The translations under genes and the position numbers were made by a program. The notes under the pieces are model-generated. The model did no database searches. It was given only the letters and a program-made list of their open reading frames with translations, and had not been told where the DNA came from. A stretch of DNA of 64,000 bases from Peromyscus leucopus (Eukaryota; Chordata; Mammalia; Rodentia; Cricetidae), in contig NC_051068.1 of assembly GCF_004664715.2 (NCBI RefSeq), positions 48,666,953 through 48,730,952 of the forward strand, given 5' to 3'. Shown here piece by piece: positions 46,239 to 57,918 of the stretch (the stretch's first letter is position 1; each line of letters starts with the position of its first letter).

Positions 46239-49083
46239 AGGAAATGCCTGCTCTGGAGAGCGATTAAATAACCAAATGCCTATTGAAATAAATCATGCTG
46301 GTCAGGATGATGAAACAGAGAGAATAGAAAATTCAGGAGAAAACATAAAGAAAATTTTTTGGCAAACTTCTATTAATGAACAAAGACCAAAATTAACGAT
46401 AAAAGTAAATGGTGTTTTGTTGTCTGGTCTGGTAGACACAGGTGCGGACGTTACCATAATTGCACCAGAATTTTGGCATCCAACTTGGCCTCTTCAGGAG
46501 GTAAACGTTCAACTGTTAGGAATTGGGACATTATCTCAGGTGAAACAGAGTGCAAGATGGCTCGAATGTATAGGTCCAGAAGGACAGAGAGGAAAATTAA
46601 AACCATATGTGGCTAACATAACTATGAACCTGTGGGGTCGAGACTTGTTGCAACAATGGAATACTCAGATTAACATCCCTCCAATCTCAGAAACAAATCA
46701 TAAACTAGCACATGTTACTGAGAGAAATATTAGAAGATATTGTTCTAATGAGTGGTCACCAGCCATCCATATTATACAAGAACAGGGCACAATAACTGAT
46801 GATCTTCCAAAGACACCAACAGCTCTACCTTTAAAATGGTTAACAGACAAGCCTGTATGGGTCCAACAATGGCCTTTAACAACAGAGAAACTCCAGGCTT
46901 TAGAAGAGCTGGTAGAAGAACAGTTAAATGCTCAGCATATTGAAGAATCAACCAGCCCTTGGAATTCTCCTGTATTTGTTATTAAAAAGAAATCTGGTAA
47001 ATGGAGAATGGTAACAGACCTTAGAGCAATTAACAAAGTAATTCAGCCAATGGGCTCTCTACAATCTGGGATGCCTTTGCCTACTCTGTTACCAAAAGGA
47101 TGGCCTCTCATAGTTATTGATTTAAAAGACTGTTTCTTTTCAATACCCTTACAAGAAAAAGACAAAGAAAGATTTGCTTTTACAGTGCCTACTTATAATA
47201 ATTCTCAACCGGTTAAAAGATTTCAATGGAGGGTCCTCCCACAGGGAATGTTGAATAGCCCAACTCTGTGCCAATATTTTGTACAACAGCCATTGGAAGT
47301 GATACGTAAAAAATTTCCTAAATCTATAATTTATCATTATATGGACGATATTTTACTAGCTGACTCAAATGCAGATACTTTAGAAATAATATTTGAAGAA
47401 GTAAAGAAAATTTTGCCTTGCTGGGGATTACAAATTGCTCCTGAAAAGATACAAAGAGGAGATTCTATTAATTATTTAGGATATAAAATAGAGCTACAAA
47501 AAATTAGACCCCAAAAGGTGCAAATTCGGAGAGATAGACTACAGACTCTTAATGACTTTCAAAGATTATTTGGAGACATTTCTCATCTACGAACTATTGT
47601 TGGGGTAAAAAATGATGAACTGACTAATTTGTTCAGAACCTTAGAAGGTGACAAGGACTTAAATAGTCCAAGAGAATTATCACCTGAAGCTGAGAAAGAA
47701 TTGGCCTTGGTAGAAAAGAAAGTGCATGAAGGACACGTGGATCGTATTGATCCAAAGCTGGATTGCATTTTGGTTATTTTACCTTCTAGGCGTTCTCCTA
47801 CTGGAATATTAATGCAGAGGGAAGATATTATCTTGGAATGGATATTTTTACCAAATAAACCAAATAAAAAATTAAAAACTTATGTGGAAAAAATCTCTGA
47901 CTTGATTTACAAAGGAAAATTGAGACTTCGTCAATTAGCAGGCATAGACCCAGCAGAAATTGTCGTACCATTAACTAAGGAGGACATTGAAAAATTATGG
48001 ACAGAAAGTGAACCTTGGCAAAGAGCTTGCAGTAATTTTTTGGGAGAAATTAACAGCAAATATCCCAAAAGCAATAGAATTGATCTTATAAAGAGAGCTG
48101 AATGGATCTTGCCTCAAATTGTACGCCAAAAACCCATATCTGGAGTTCGTACATTTTATACAGATGCCAACAAAGAAGGAAAGGCAGGTTACAAATCAGA
48201 AAATTTAAGCAAAGTGGTTCAAAGTCCGTATAATTCAGTTCAAAAATCAGAATTGTATGCTATTCTATTGGTATTAATGGATTTTTCAGAACCTCTCAAC
48301 ATAGTAACTGACTCTCAGTATGCTGAAAGAGTGGTGTTACATATTGAGACTGCAGAATTTATCCCTGATGCTTCAGAATTAACTTCACTATTTATTCAAT
48401 TACAAGATACAATCAGGAAAAGGGATCATCCTTTATATATAACTCACATTCGATCCCATACTGGTCTGCCAGGCCCTCTAGCACAAGGCAATGATGAGAT
48501 TGATAAATTATTGATAGGAAATGTGCTGGAAGCCTCAGAATTTCATAAAAAACATCACGTCAATAGTAAAGGTTTAAAAAAAGATTTTTCCATAACCTGG
48601 CAACAAGCCAAAGAAATAGTAAAGAAATGTCCTACTTGTTCCGTCTACAATCAAACGCCATTACCAGCAGGATGTAACCCAAAGGGTACTCAGAGAAATG
48701 AAATCTGGCAGATGGACGTGTTTCACTTTGCAGAATTTGGAAAACTGAAATATGTACACCACACTATCGATACTTATTCAGGATTTCAATGGGCAACTGC
48801 TTTGAGTTCTGAAAAGGCTGATTCTGCAATCACTCATTTGCTAGAAGTTATGGCCATCATGGGTATACCTGCACAAATCAAAACTGACAATGCTCCATCA
48901 TATGTCTCTGTTAAAATGAAACAGTTTTTTGCTTATTACAATATAAAGCATATTACAGGCATACCACATAATCCTACAGGTCAAGCAGTTATAGAAAGAT
49001 CAAACAGAACTCTAAAGGATATGCTAAATAAACAGAAATGGGTAACAAAAACCCCAGAAATAGACTGCATAATGCTCTTCTAA
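46000..49083 (+). CDS. pol: ERV-2 pro-pol, open up to a late frameshift
   Basis: Open from 46000 after a stop; the first ATG is 46033, from which residues are counted, although expression would normally be by frameshift from gag. Protease has VDTGADVT with Asp135. RT has [10 protein letters not shown] and YMDD at 436-439. RNase H lies around 700-800 with FYTDAN, KSELYAI and VTDSQYA. Integrase has an HHCC finger at about 838-869 and the DDE triad Asp895, Asp952 and Glu988, with exactly 35 residues between the last two. No dUTPase is seen in the N-terminal stretch. The reading frame is lost near 49056 by what looks like one missing base, so the integrase C-terminal domain is cut off. Confidence 0.92.
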   Translation, partial: KGTVDRSFPETMFLQGTMATEGPFLLEYAEGVVRENTGPTNVDQQRTDRVILCLSLRETPRGPRAGPQCKSSSNLSCSHRGNACSGERLNNQMPIEINHAGQDDETERIENSGENIKKIFWQTSINEQRPKLTIKVNGVLLSGLVDTGADVTIIAPEFWHPTWPLQEVNVQLLGIGTLSQVKQSARWLECIGPEGQRGKLKPYVANITMNLWGRDLLQQWNTQINIPPISETNHKLAHVTERNIRRYCSNEWSPAIHIIQEQGTITDDLPKTPTALPLKWLTDKPVWVQQWPLTTEKLQALEELVEEQLNAQHIEESTSPWNSPVFVIKKKSGKWRMVTDLRAINKVIQPMGSLQSGMPLPTLLPKGWPLIVIDLKDCFFSIPLQEKDKERFAFTVPTYNNSQPVKRFQWRVLPQGMLNSPTLCQYFVQQPLEVIRKKFPKSIIYHYMDDILLADSNADTLEIIFEEVKKILPCWGLQIAPEKIQRGDSINYLGYKIELQKIRPQKVQIRRDRLQTLNDFQRLFGDISHLRTIVGVKNDELTNLFRTLEGDKDLNSPRELSPEAEKELALVEKKVHEGHVDRIDPKLDCILVILPSRRSPTGILMQREDIILEWIFLPNKPNKKLKTYVEKISDLIYKGKLRLRQLAGIDPAEIVVPLTKEDIEKLWTESEPWQRACSNFLGEINSKYPKSNRIDLIKRAEWILPQIVRQKPISGVRTFYTDANKEGKAGYKSENLSKVVQSPYNSVQKSELYAILLVLMDFSEPLNIVTDSQYAERVVLHIETAEFIPDASELTSLFIQLQDTIRKRDHPLYITHIRSHTGLPGPLAQGNDEIDKLLIGNVLEASEFHKKHHVNSKGLKKDFSITWQQAKEIVKKCPTCSVYNQTPLPAGCNPKGTQRNEIWQMDVFHFAEFGKLKYVHHTIDTYSGFQWATALSSEKADSAITHLLEVMAIMGIPAQIKTDNAPSYVSVKMKQFFAYYNIKHITGIPHNPTGQAVIERSNRTLKDMLNKQKWVTKTPEIDCIMLF

Positions 49084-49328
49084 CTTTGAATTTTCTGAAT
49101 GCCAATGAGAAAGGAACAACAGCTGCAGAGAGACATTGGATAATAGAAAAAACTACAGAATTAAATCAGCCTATATACTTTAAGGATGTGCTGACCTCAG
49201 AATGGAAACCAGGGTATGTATTACATTGGGGACGTGGTTTTGCTTTTGTTTCTACAGGAGAAGATAAGCTGTGGGTACCATCAAAATTGATAAAGGTTCG
49301 ATTTGAACAAGAGAGACCTCTTAATTGA
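49038..49328 (+). pseudogene. ERV-2 integrase C-terminal part, out of frame
   Basis: This frame continues the integrase after the break near 49056: residues resembling YFKDVLTSEWKPGYVL and LWVPSKLIKVRF parallel ERV-1 32990-33105. The region would be the small beta-barrel DNA-binding domain of integrase. It ends with a stop at 49326-49328. Confidence 0.85.
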
Positions 49329-51998
49329 GGAGGTGATAGTTCATCAACCAGCATGAACATCCAATTTAAACTAACTTGTATCAATAACACATGCCTTTTC
49401 ATTTAATCAGATAATAACTTGCCAAAAAGGAACATCCCCAAAATTAGTCTTGGGGAAAGGTTTTTGTTTTTGTCTTTTAGGAGAATGAAGGTTAAGGAAT
49501 CTAAAGAACACTGGACAAATGAGACAACTGAAGAAAAGGGACAAATCATCTATCCCAAGAAACAGAGTGAAACGGTGTATGGGTATATATTATCTAAAAA
49601 AAATTTTATGTCTTCCTAAATGTTTGTTTCTGCTTTTCTTTAAAGATTTAACACTATTGGTCTTCTAACAGTCCCAATTCAATTAAAATTTAAAGCTGAC
49701 TTTGGAGTTGGAGAATGGCTCTCTCCTTCTTTAAAATCAAGCATGTTGTTAAAAGGAAAATGCAAACTCCCTGTATCATGCCAGAATAAGAGCCATCTTC
49801 TGCTATGGTACAGGACAAAAGCAAAATTAATTAAGGGACTATTCTATTACTAATCTCAACTCTTTGATTCTATTCTGATTCTTTAAACTTTTCTCAAAGT
49901 ATAAATTTTATATCAAAATTTACAAGATTAATATATATATATACATTTTAAACTTTGTTAAGATATGAATGGTCACATAGAGTACTAACTAATTCTAGAA
50001 AAAAGGCTAGCTGCATATATATGTTTTTGTGTTCTAGTCTCTTATCAGTTTTCTGCAGGAAATCACGGCCAGGCCTAACATCAACTGAAGTCTCCAGAAA
50101 GAAGATGGGGCCCCACAACAACAACAATTCCACGTGGACAATAATAATATCATTAAGCTGACAAACATCATCCACAGATCAGCTTTGAACTACAAGGTGC
50201 TCAGAGCAATTTTGAGATGACTAGCTGAGATGATCCAGTCTCAAAGACTACTTGAATAAGGACTTGAGATAAACCCTGAACTTTGGCATTATACACAGAC
50301 TGGATAATGAAGGATATAGTTACCTCTCCTAGAATTTGACAATTAACCTAAAATTTTTCTTTCAGGATAAAGAAAACTTCGCCCATACCCAGCAGGAAGC
50401 AATTTTAAGAATACGACGCCCACATTCCCAAAGAGGTGGTGTGGGGCGGGTGGTTTTTTGGTCTTTTTAATGGGTTTTGGGTCTGGGATAATTTTCAGTA
50501 TTTAGGGGGGTTGGTTACAAGTTATTGTCAAGGGTTAGAAAAAAGGCTAAGCAAAGGAGATTAGATTTAAGGTTCTTGTTTAAAAAAAAAAAAAAAGAAA
50601 AGAAAAAGACAATTACTAATTTTAAATACTTTACATTGGATTGGATTGTTTTATATTGTATACAAATTTGAAACTGATATTGTTAGAAAATGCTATATGT
50701 ATATTTCTAATTGTATTTATTCCATCCATTTAACAATGTAATGCAAATTTCTGATCCTTGAATGTTATTATTATCAACTATTAGGATATAAAGAAATGAA
50801 AGCTAGTAGTTAGACATTATCATAGAACTTGTAGTCAGATTAGATATGTTTTAAAAATTAAGCAGAGATGTTTTAGACAGGTCATCTTCAAACCCTTCAG
50901 AGATCTACAGAATATGGCATTTAAAATGTTTTAATAACTTAGAAAATTTTTCTTTTTTGAGACATGTCAGCTCCTGGCAGTACTAATCTACTTCAGAGAA
51001 AATATGGGCATTGAAGAAACTGCATATGGAGTCAACTTTCCTTGTGGCAAAAGTTAGCCACTGGACAACAAAGTATCCTTGAATCAACAGGACAAAATGG
51101 ACAGACAGATCACGAAACAAGGGACTACTGATTCTTGCCAAAACAAGTGTGGTTATGGCTTTATCAAAAGGCATCTTCTGAGGCCAGGACAATATGGCCC
51201 CATCCCTGAAGTGGCCTTCGCATCCGGAAAAGGTACGGTGCCCTTTTCTTTGAAGGCAGCTTAACAGGCAGAGGGCCGATGGATTCTGTTGTACAATGGA
51301 ACAGCAGCTGAAAGCTCATGCCTCTCAAAAGTAGACTGGCATTCGATAGAGGGATGTGGAGAAGAAGGGGATGCTGAGATGAAGCCATATATACACAGCC
51401 AAGAAGAATGGACAGCTGAATTAAAAAACTGTCAACAATTTCCAGAATTTAAAATCCTGAATCATGACAGGACACTAGTGGAATTCAGGTGTTTCTGGTA
51501 CGTGGACTGCTCTCACCCAATGTGAGGTTGAACTGTTGACCTTGTGTACATCCTACTTCACAAATGAGTCTGTCAGATACACTAAGCCTATAGGCTGAAG
51601 ATGATGCCCCAACACTGCGGAGAAACCTCAGGTGACTGCCCAGGCAGCTGGCTGTTTCTGTCAACTCACAAAATTTTTTGGAAGTTGCTTGCATGCACTT
51701 CCTGTTTTTATTTTTGTTAGCTAATATTATTCCCTTCTTGGGTCTCTGAGGGAGTTGAAGATTAGTTAGTTATGGTTGAAGATTAGTTAGTTATAGTTGA
51801 AAATTAATTAGGATAGAAAGTGCATTAGATACATCTTGGATTTACCAAAATAGGATAGATAATGGAATTATTTTCTCTGATTTGTCAAATACCTGTTTAG
51901 GTATTTATCTTGTATATATTGTATATAGTTATTGTACTTTTGTATATAGTTTTTCTTTTGTTAGTTATAACCTTTTGCTTTTTTTCTTTTTATTAAAA
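49329..51998 (+). other. ERV-2 3' non-coding region, no env seen
   Basis: About 2.7 kb without a long frame, signal peptide, furin-like site or transmembrane-subunit features. 'tttttgtcttttag/gagaatg' at about 49465-49490 looks like a splice acceptor just after pol. Parts near 50080, 50880 and 51570-51780 are shared with ERV-0, ERV-1 and ERV-3. Confidence 0.7.
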
Positions 51999-52000
51999 TA

Positions 52001-52012
52001 GAAAAGGGGAAA
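52001..52012 (+). promoter_or_regulatory. ERV-2 polypurine tract
   Basis: GAAAAGGGGAAA lies directly before the 3' LTR and is the expected plus-strand primer. Confidence 0.9.
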
Positions 52013-52597
52013 TGTGGTGGTAATCTAATTGTACTGAAATATTATTTTGATTGTATGTTAATAAATAAAGTTGTCCGGGGGTCAGAGCTATTAGAGCCAT
52101 AGCAAGAGTGTGGCGGTGGTGGCACACGCCTTTAATCCCATAAGATCTCTGTGTGTTCAGGGTCAGAGCTATTAGAGCCATAGCAAGAGTGTGGCGGTGG
52201 TGGCACACGCCTTTAATCCCACAAGATCTCTGTGTGTTCAGGGTCAGAGCTATTAGAGCCATAGCAAGAGTGTGGCGGTGGTGGCACACGCCTTTAATCC
52301 CATAAGATCTCTGTGTGTTCAGGGATACAGTCAGCATTGGAGACATATGCCTTTAAGACCTAGGGGGCTGTACATTCAGACAGTGACGAGGCAGTCATGT
52401 GTTTGGGTTTACAACCAATGAGAAGGCAGAACGACATACTATAAAAAAAACGAACCAACAGGAAGTAGGTCTCTTTTCGCGAAGCTGGGACAGCAGGAGG
52501 AAGGGTGAGATTTTAGCTCTGAGCTCTGACCTCTCGGCTTTCTCTTTTACATTGTTTCTGTGTTTCTTATTTAATAAGACGGTTGGTTACATCAATA
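52013..52597 (+). repeat. ERV-2 3' LTR with three 81-bp units
   Basis: Nearly identical to the 5' LTR except that U3 has three units of 81 bases (52079-52321) instead of two. The surrounding sequence differs at only two sites by eye (tctggg/tccggg and gaaccg/gaacca). Confidence 0.93.
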
Positions 52598-52810
52598 AAT
52601 ATACTAAAGTACAAATCATGATTTGAAATGAGAATAAAATGTAGTATTACAATGTAGACTTAAGAGTATCTGTTACTTTAGAAAACTGGTTTCTGGAAAA
52701 AGAAAAGTCTACTTATTTCCTGATAATTTTGTGGTTTCACTTATGATGAGGTTTGTAGAAGACCCATTTCTTCCAGAATATATATAATATACATATATTT
52801 TTACGTGTAT

Positions 52811-52814
<4 letters not shown>

Positions 52815-52851
<37 letters not shown>
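52815..52851 (+). repeat. (AT)n microsatellite
   Basis: About 18 AT units in an AT-rich stretch. Confidence 0.9.
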
Positions 52852-52856
<5 letters not shown>

Positions 52857-53489
52857 AACACAGTATACACACATACACAAATACATGTACATAATATTAT
52901 GGTTAATCATGTTTGTTGACTTTATCATTTCTAGAATGAACTAAGAGACATAGCTCTGGGAAAGTCTGTAATAGAATTTTATAAAGTGTTAATTGAGGAG
53001 AAATGATTGTCCCTCATAGTGGCAGCATCTTCCAATGGATATATATACATAATACATGTAATATATGTCAGACTAAAATGACTTTTATTCTATGGAATGA
53101 AAGTATGGACAAGTCTCCTCCTTTTTAGTTGGGATGGCATTTGGGACTATTATGGTCTTCAGGGTTATTATTATTTATGTGGTTATTTCCTTTTTTTCTT
53201 TACCTTAACAACAACTTTGTAATGGATTTTCCCCAATACCTTTGGCCATTCTGGCTTACAAGGTACTATTTGCCTGGATTTACTGGAGGCATGCTCGAGT
53301 GTCCCTTTCCTAATTTTTCATATCTTCTTGTACTGTTTCCTTGCAATTAAAGTTTCTTTTTTCTTTCTTCTTTTTTTTCTTTCTTCTTCTTTTTTTTTTT
53401 TTTTTTTTTGCTTTACTAGGACAGTTTAGTTGGTGTCTGTTATTTTTGAGATATCACTTCTTAAAAAAAAATCTTTACAAACACTGGCT
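52852..53489. other. Unassigned DNA with T-rich runs
   Basis: No gene seen; T-rich tract at 53360-53410. Confidence 0.45.
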
Positions 53490-54700
53490 CCTTTCCTTCC
53501 CTTCCTTCCTTCCTTCCTTCCTTCCTTCCTTCCTTCCTTCCTTCCTTCCTTCTTTCCTTCCTTTCTTCTTTCCTTTTATATTTTTACACTCAACCCATAT
53601 CCCCTCTCTCCTCTCTTCCCACCCCATTCTTGTTCCCCACACCCATTTACTCCTATTGGGTTTCTATTCAGAAAAGAGCAGACCTCCCATGGTTATCAAC
53701 AAAATGTGGCATACCAAATTGCAGTAAGACTTAACACCTTGCCTCTTGTTAAGGCTGGAGAACTCAACCCAGTTTGAGGAATAGGGGACCAAAATCCAGG
53801 AAAAGAGTAAGAGACAGCCCATGTTCCCACTGTAAGGAACCACATAGAAGACCAAGCTCCAAAACTGTAACATATATGCAGAGCACCTAGGTCAATCCCA
53901 TGTAGGCTCTCTGGCTGTTGGTTTAGACTCGATGAGCTCCTACAAGCCCAGGTTTGTTGAGTCTGTGGGTTTACTTGTGGAGTCCTTGACTCTTTTTGCT
54001 TCTACTATCCTCCCCTCCCATAGGATTCCCCAAGCTCAACCTAATTTTTGGCAATGGGTCTCTGTATCTGTTTCCATAAACTGCTGGATGAACCTTTTCT
54101 GGTGGCAATTGGTCTAGGCCCCAATCTATGAGTATAGCAGAACATAATTTAGCATCATTACCTTGACATTTTCTTTTTTTACCAGTAATATTTGGTTCTA
54201 CCCTAGGTTTCTAGGCCATCCAGAATCTGGGTGCTGGCACTCCTAGCAGTGTCATGGGTGGGTTCACTCTCATGGCATGGGTCTCAGGCTGGACTAGTTA
54301 TTTGTTGGCCAATCCCACAATCTCTGTGCCACCCTTACCTTAGCATATCCCTGATGCAGGACAGACTGTAGGCTGAAGGTTAGGTGGCTAGAGGGACAGA
54401 TTGGTGTCCCTGTCCCTCTACTGGAAGTCTTGCCTGATCACAGGAGATTGCCTTTTCAGGCTCTGTATACCCTATTGCTAGGAGTCTTAGCTAGGAATCC
54501 TTGTAGATTCCTGGGAGTTCCTCTTGCACTAGGTTTATACCTCACCCTGGAAGTCCCCCTTTTTCCAGCAGTCTCTTTCAGTACTTGCCTCCTCCATAAT
54601 CCCCCAACTGATCCCTCACATTCCCATCCCCACCTGCCCCCAGTCCACTCACAGATCTATTTTACTCCCTCTTCCCAGGGAGATATTTATTTTTATTTAT
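53490..54700 (-). mobile_element. (TTCC)n tract and antisense L1 3' UTR
   Basis: A (CTTC)n run at 53490-53575 leads into antisense L1 3' UTR: 'agaaaagagcagacctccc', 'ggttatcaacaaaatgtggcat', 'gaagaccaagctcc'. It parallels 24640-24960 closely and ends at the TG repeat. Confidence 0.65.
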
Positions 54701-54702
54701 GT

Positions 54703-54703
<1 letters not shown>

Positions 54704-54755
<52 letters not shown>
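54704..54755 (+). repeat. (TG)n microsatellite
   Basis: About 25 TG units. Confidence 0.95.
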
Positions 54756-55009
54756 ATGTGCACACAGAGGCCAGAAGAGGGCATCAGAATCCCTGGAGCT
54801 AAACTTAAATAAAGGTGGTTGTAAACTAACTGACATGTGTACTGAGAACTGAAGCTCAGTCTATTGTTAGCACAACAATGTTTCTTAAATGCTGAGTCAT
54901 CTCTCTAGTGTCTTATTTCTTTCTTTCCATTATTTTGATCTTGTTCATTTCAGATTCAGTTATCTTCGCATGTAGTTTTGGCTTCATGTTTTCGAATAGC
55001 ATTATAGAA

Positions 55010-55325
55010 TAGGATCTTAAAGATCAATTCAAGTTAAAGTGAGGTCCCATTTAATACAAATGGACCCTAAGTAAGTGAGTAATTTTTTTTAAAGCCAGAG
55101 ATAGAGAAAAATATCCATGTAAAATGGGTGAAGAAAATGGCAGGTCAAGAAGGACCAACAATTGCTGGCAACCTTTAGCATAATGAAAGGAACCATGTGT
55201 TGAAAAAGCAGGAAACTTGATTTCAGATTTCTAGTTTGTAGAACTGTGAGCTTGAGAGAATAAATTTCTGTTACTTTAAGCCACATAGTCAATAGCAGTT
55301 TGTTATAGTGTTCCTAACAAACTCA
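55010..55325 (+). mobile_element. MLT1-like MaLR LTR (ancient)
   Basis: 'gatttcagatttctagtttg', 'agaactgtgagcttgagag', 'aataaatttctgttactttaagccac' and a 'tttgttatagtgttcctaacaaactcac' end match the 3' part of MLT1-type MaLR LTRs found across mammals. Confidence 0.65.
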
Positions 55326-57918
55326 CACCAATCTCTTATACATTTGACTGTAGGCTCTGGATTCTTTACTACAAATATAATCTAATCAAGAAAAAAATCA
55401 ATATCACTTTCACAGTATACTACAATTTAACAAGAAAGTACATAAATATGTGAGAAGGCATTGGACTTCAAAGGTGCCTGCTCTGTCCTCTGCTTTATTT
55501 ATCTATTTTTTTTAAATATTGCACAGGGCTTTTTTTCATTTACACTTCACAGTAATCTATCATTTTTATTTTTGAGATTATAATGTCATTACATCAATTA
55601 TCCTTCATTTTCTCCTGACCCCCAGCCCTCTCATATACCCTTCCTTGTTCTCTTTGAAATTCATAGCCTTCTTTTAAAAATTAACTGTTAGACCCAGAGG
55701 ATCAGGGAATTTGATGTAACACTTGTTCCTTAGTATTGTTAGAATCTATACTTAAAAGGTCTAACCACCACGACTGCCTAAACATCAGCTAAAGAAGGAC
55801 AACAACAACAGAGAGCCTAGGAAGCCTCAATCCTACACAAATAACCACCGACAACTAAGAAATTTGTTGAGAACTGGAGAAATAATCTTTCCCAAGGAGG
55901 AGCACATCTATTGTTTCTCAGATCCCAAATGGTCAGCCCAGCAATCTATGTTATTATACAATAATCATTACCATACTCCATTAATGAAGTAATGCAGAAA
56001 GAGGGATACTGCCTCCCAAAGAGCTTGTATATCAGTGTCATTATTGAATCCCATCTCAAGAAAACTCTAGTCAGAGTTAATCTAGCTTCTTATAATGGCT
56101 AATTTCATACTATGGAGAAAAAAGATCATTAGAAAGTAAAGAATCACAATTGTTATAAGTTGAAAAATTAATTTATTCAAATGACTGTGTTACTGGAAAT
56201 ACGAAATCTGTAAGACAGGCATAGGCACCTAGGACGTGTCTGCTTGTGATACTCAGTCCTCTGTCCAGATGCTCCTGTGTAGCCTCACAAACATAGAGAT
56301 TCAGAAAACAGGCTGAAACTGGCATGGTCATTATATTGATCAGGAAAATGAGATTTATACAAAGCGACTCTTCCACGAACATGTATCAGTTCCTGACAGA
56401 ACTGAGATCAATAGAAGTCCTGCTGAGAAATAGAAGACAAGCCAACAACTATTAGCACATAATTAATATGAGCCATCTGGGCTTCATAGCTTCCTTCTCA
56501 GGGATAAAATAGGAAGCCCAAGCATTACTAAGCAAACTCCACCACAGCTGCAGGCAGTACAGCAAGCAGCTGTGAGCAATGTGATTTTTATGAAACCATA
56601 CAGATGTTCTACATTACAGATATTGTTGAGACTGTAAATGGCATTTTAAATAAAGATGAATTACAAAGGTGATATTTGACAGTGACAGACAATGCATGTT
56701 TTCATGATATATAAATCATATTGCCTCCCGTGCATTACTTACTATGCTTTATAAAGGACAGATTTTTCAAGTCTAAGGCAAATGGAATACATTCAAATTA
56801 GCAACCCAAATTTTTTCTTTACTTTTCTTCTTGTCTCTAGTCATTAGAAAATTGATTGATATTAGATAAGCATGACAAATACTTCCGATGTTTGTAATTA
56901 AATCAAATTTAAACTAAATTAAATTTAATTAAAACTCATAATTGTGTTTAAGTTTGCAGTCTGGGTTATACCACAGCATAGCTCCCCTAAGGTACCTCAT
57001 GTTCTTCTTGAATCCATTAATTGGAAATTTTGTATAGTTTCACTTGCTCAAATCTAACAGAATGAGTTGTCTCTTACCTGTATCCTCAGGTACACAAATA
57101 ACTACTATGCTCATATTATTATAACAAGGAAAGGTTAAAGCTAGTCTTTTAACATTTTGAATGCATGCAAGATAATCACAGACAACTGATATGTGGGGAT
57201 GTAGATTGTACTTTATGCTATCAAGGTAGCAATCAATCTATAACAAGTGATTACCAACAAATTCCAAGTCAGTGATATTTTAATGAAACATCTGTAATTG
57301 CTTGTGCTTATAGGGCACTGAATTCCTCTACAGGTCTAGTTTAACTAAGTCTGGTGATGTGATGGGACAGGATGGACCTTTAAGCCCAAGTGTAGTAACC
57401 TCTGTGAACTTATCTGTGTATGAATACAAAAGACCTTAATGACAAATCATAGAAATGGGGCTCCTGTAACAGCTCAAGCATCACTCACACTTTTTGTCAC
57501 TCTTACTTTAAAGATAGTCTTTAGATGGTAACTAGCCTTATATACATTGAAAGAAATTCACTTATCAAACTGCAGCCAGATAAAGTTGTAATTCCACCAC
57601 TTGAAAAAAAATGAGGCAGAAGAGTGTTCTATATATAATCAGGATGTAATGATTTAAGATAATTTCATCTAGAAATAGACAAATTGGAAACCAGGATCTG
57701 GTTCATTAAGTAAATTGTCTGCTATATAAGCATAAATACTAGAGTTTGGCTTTCCAGTACACGCATAAAATACTGGCGCTACACCATTTGTCTATAACCC
57801 TAGTAATGAAAGAGATGACATGTGGAGACAGGAAGAACTTTGTAGCTCTTTGGCCATCCAAAACTAGCCCAATAGATGAGATTTAGGTTCACTGAGAGAC
57901 CCTATATCAAAAAGTGAG
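55326..57918. other. Unassigned non-coding DNA
   Basis: About 55560-56060 has L1-3'-UTR-like wording; otherwise no gene or repeat recognised. Confidence 0.4.

Larger units (their letters stand above)
43905..52597 (+). mobile_element. ERV-2: young, nearly intact class II provirus
   Basis: 5' LTR, Lys primer site, leader, open gag, open pro-pol with a single late frameshift, 2.7 kb 3' region without env, polypurine tract and 3' LTR. The duplication AATATA lies at 43899-43904 and 52598-52603. Outside the repeat units the two LTRs differ at about two sites by eye in roughly 420 bases, so insertion was recent. Internal sequence is closely related to ERV-1 while the LTRs are unrelated to it. The assignment to the mysTR/MYSERV group is recognition, not a search result. 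Confidence 0.93.

Noticed and set aside
49419..49619. Start of an env gene after pol
   Set aside because: Only 66 codons, no signal peptide or Env motifs, and no counterpart frame in ERV-1.
52079..52321. CRISPR-like array
   Set aside because: The repeats are directly adjacent 81-bp units without spacers, within an LTR of a rodent genome.
51993..52346. 117-codon antisense frame with internal repeats
   Set aside because: The protein repeats only mirror the 81-bp U3 units of the LTR; not evidence for a gene.
53430..53777. Repetitive Phe/Leu/Pro/Ser open frames
   Set aside because: Translation of the (TTCC)n microsatellite and antisense L1.
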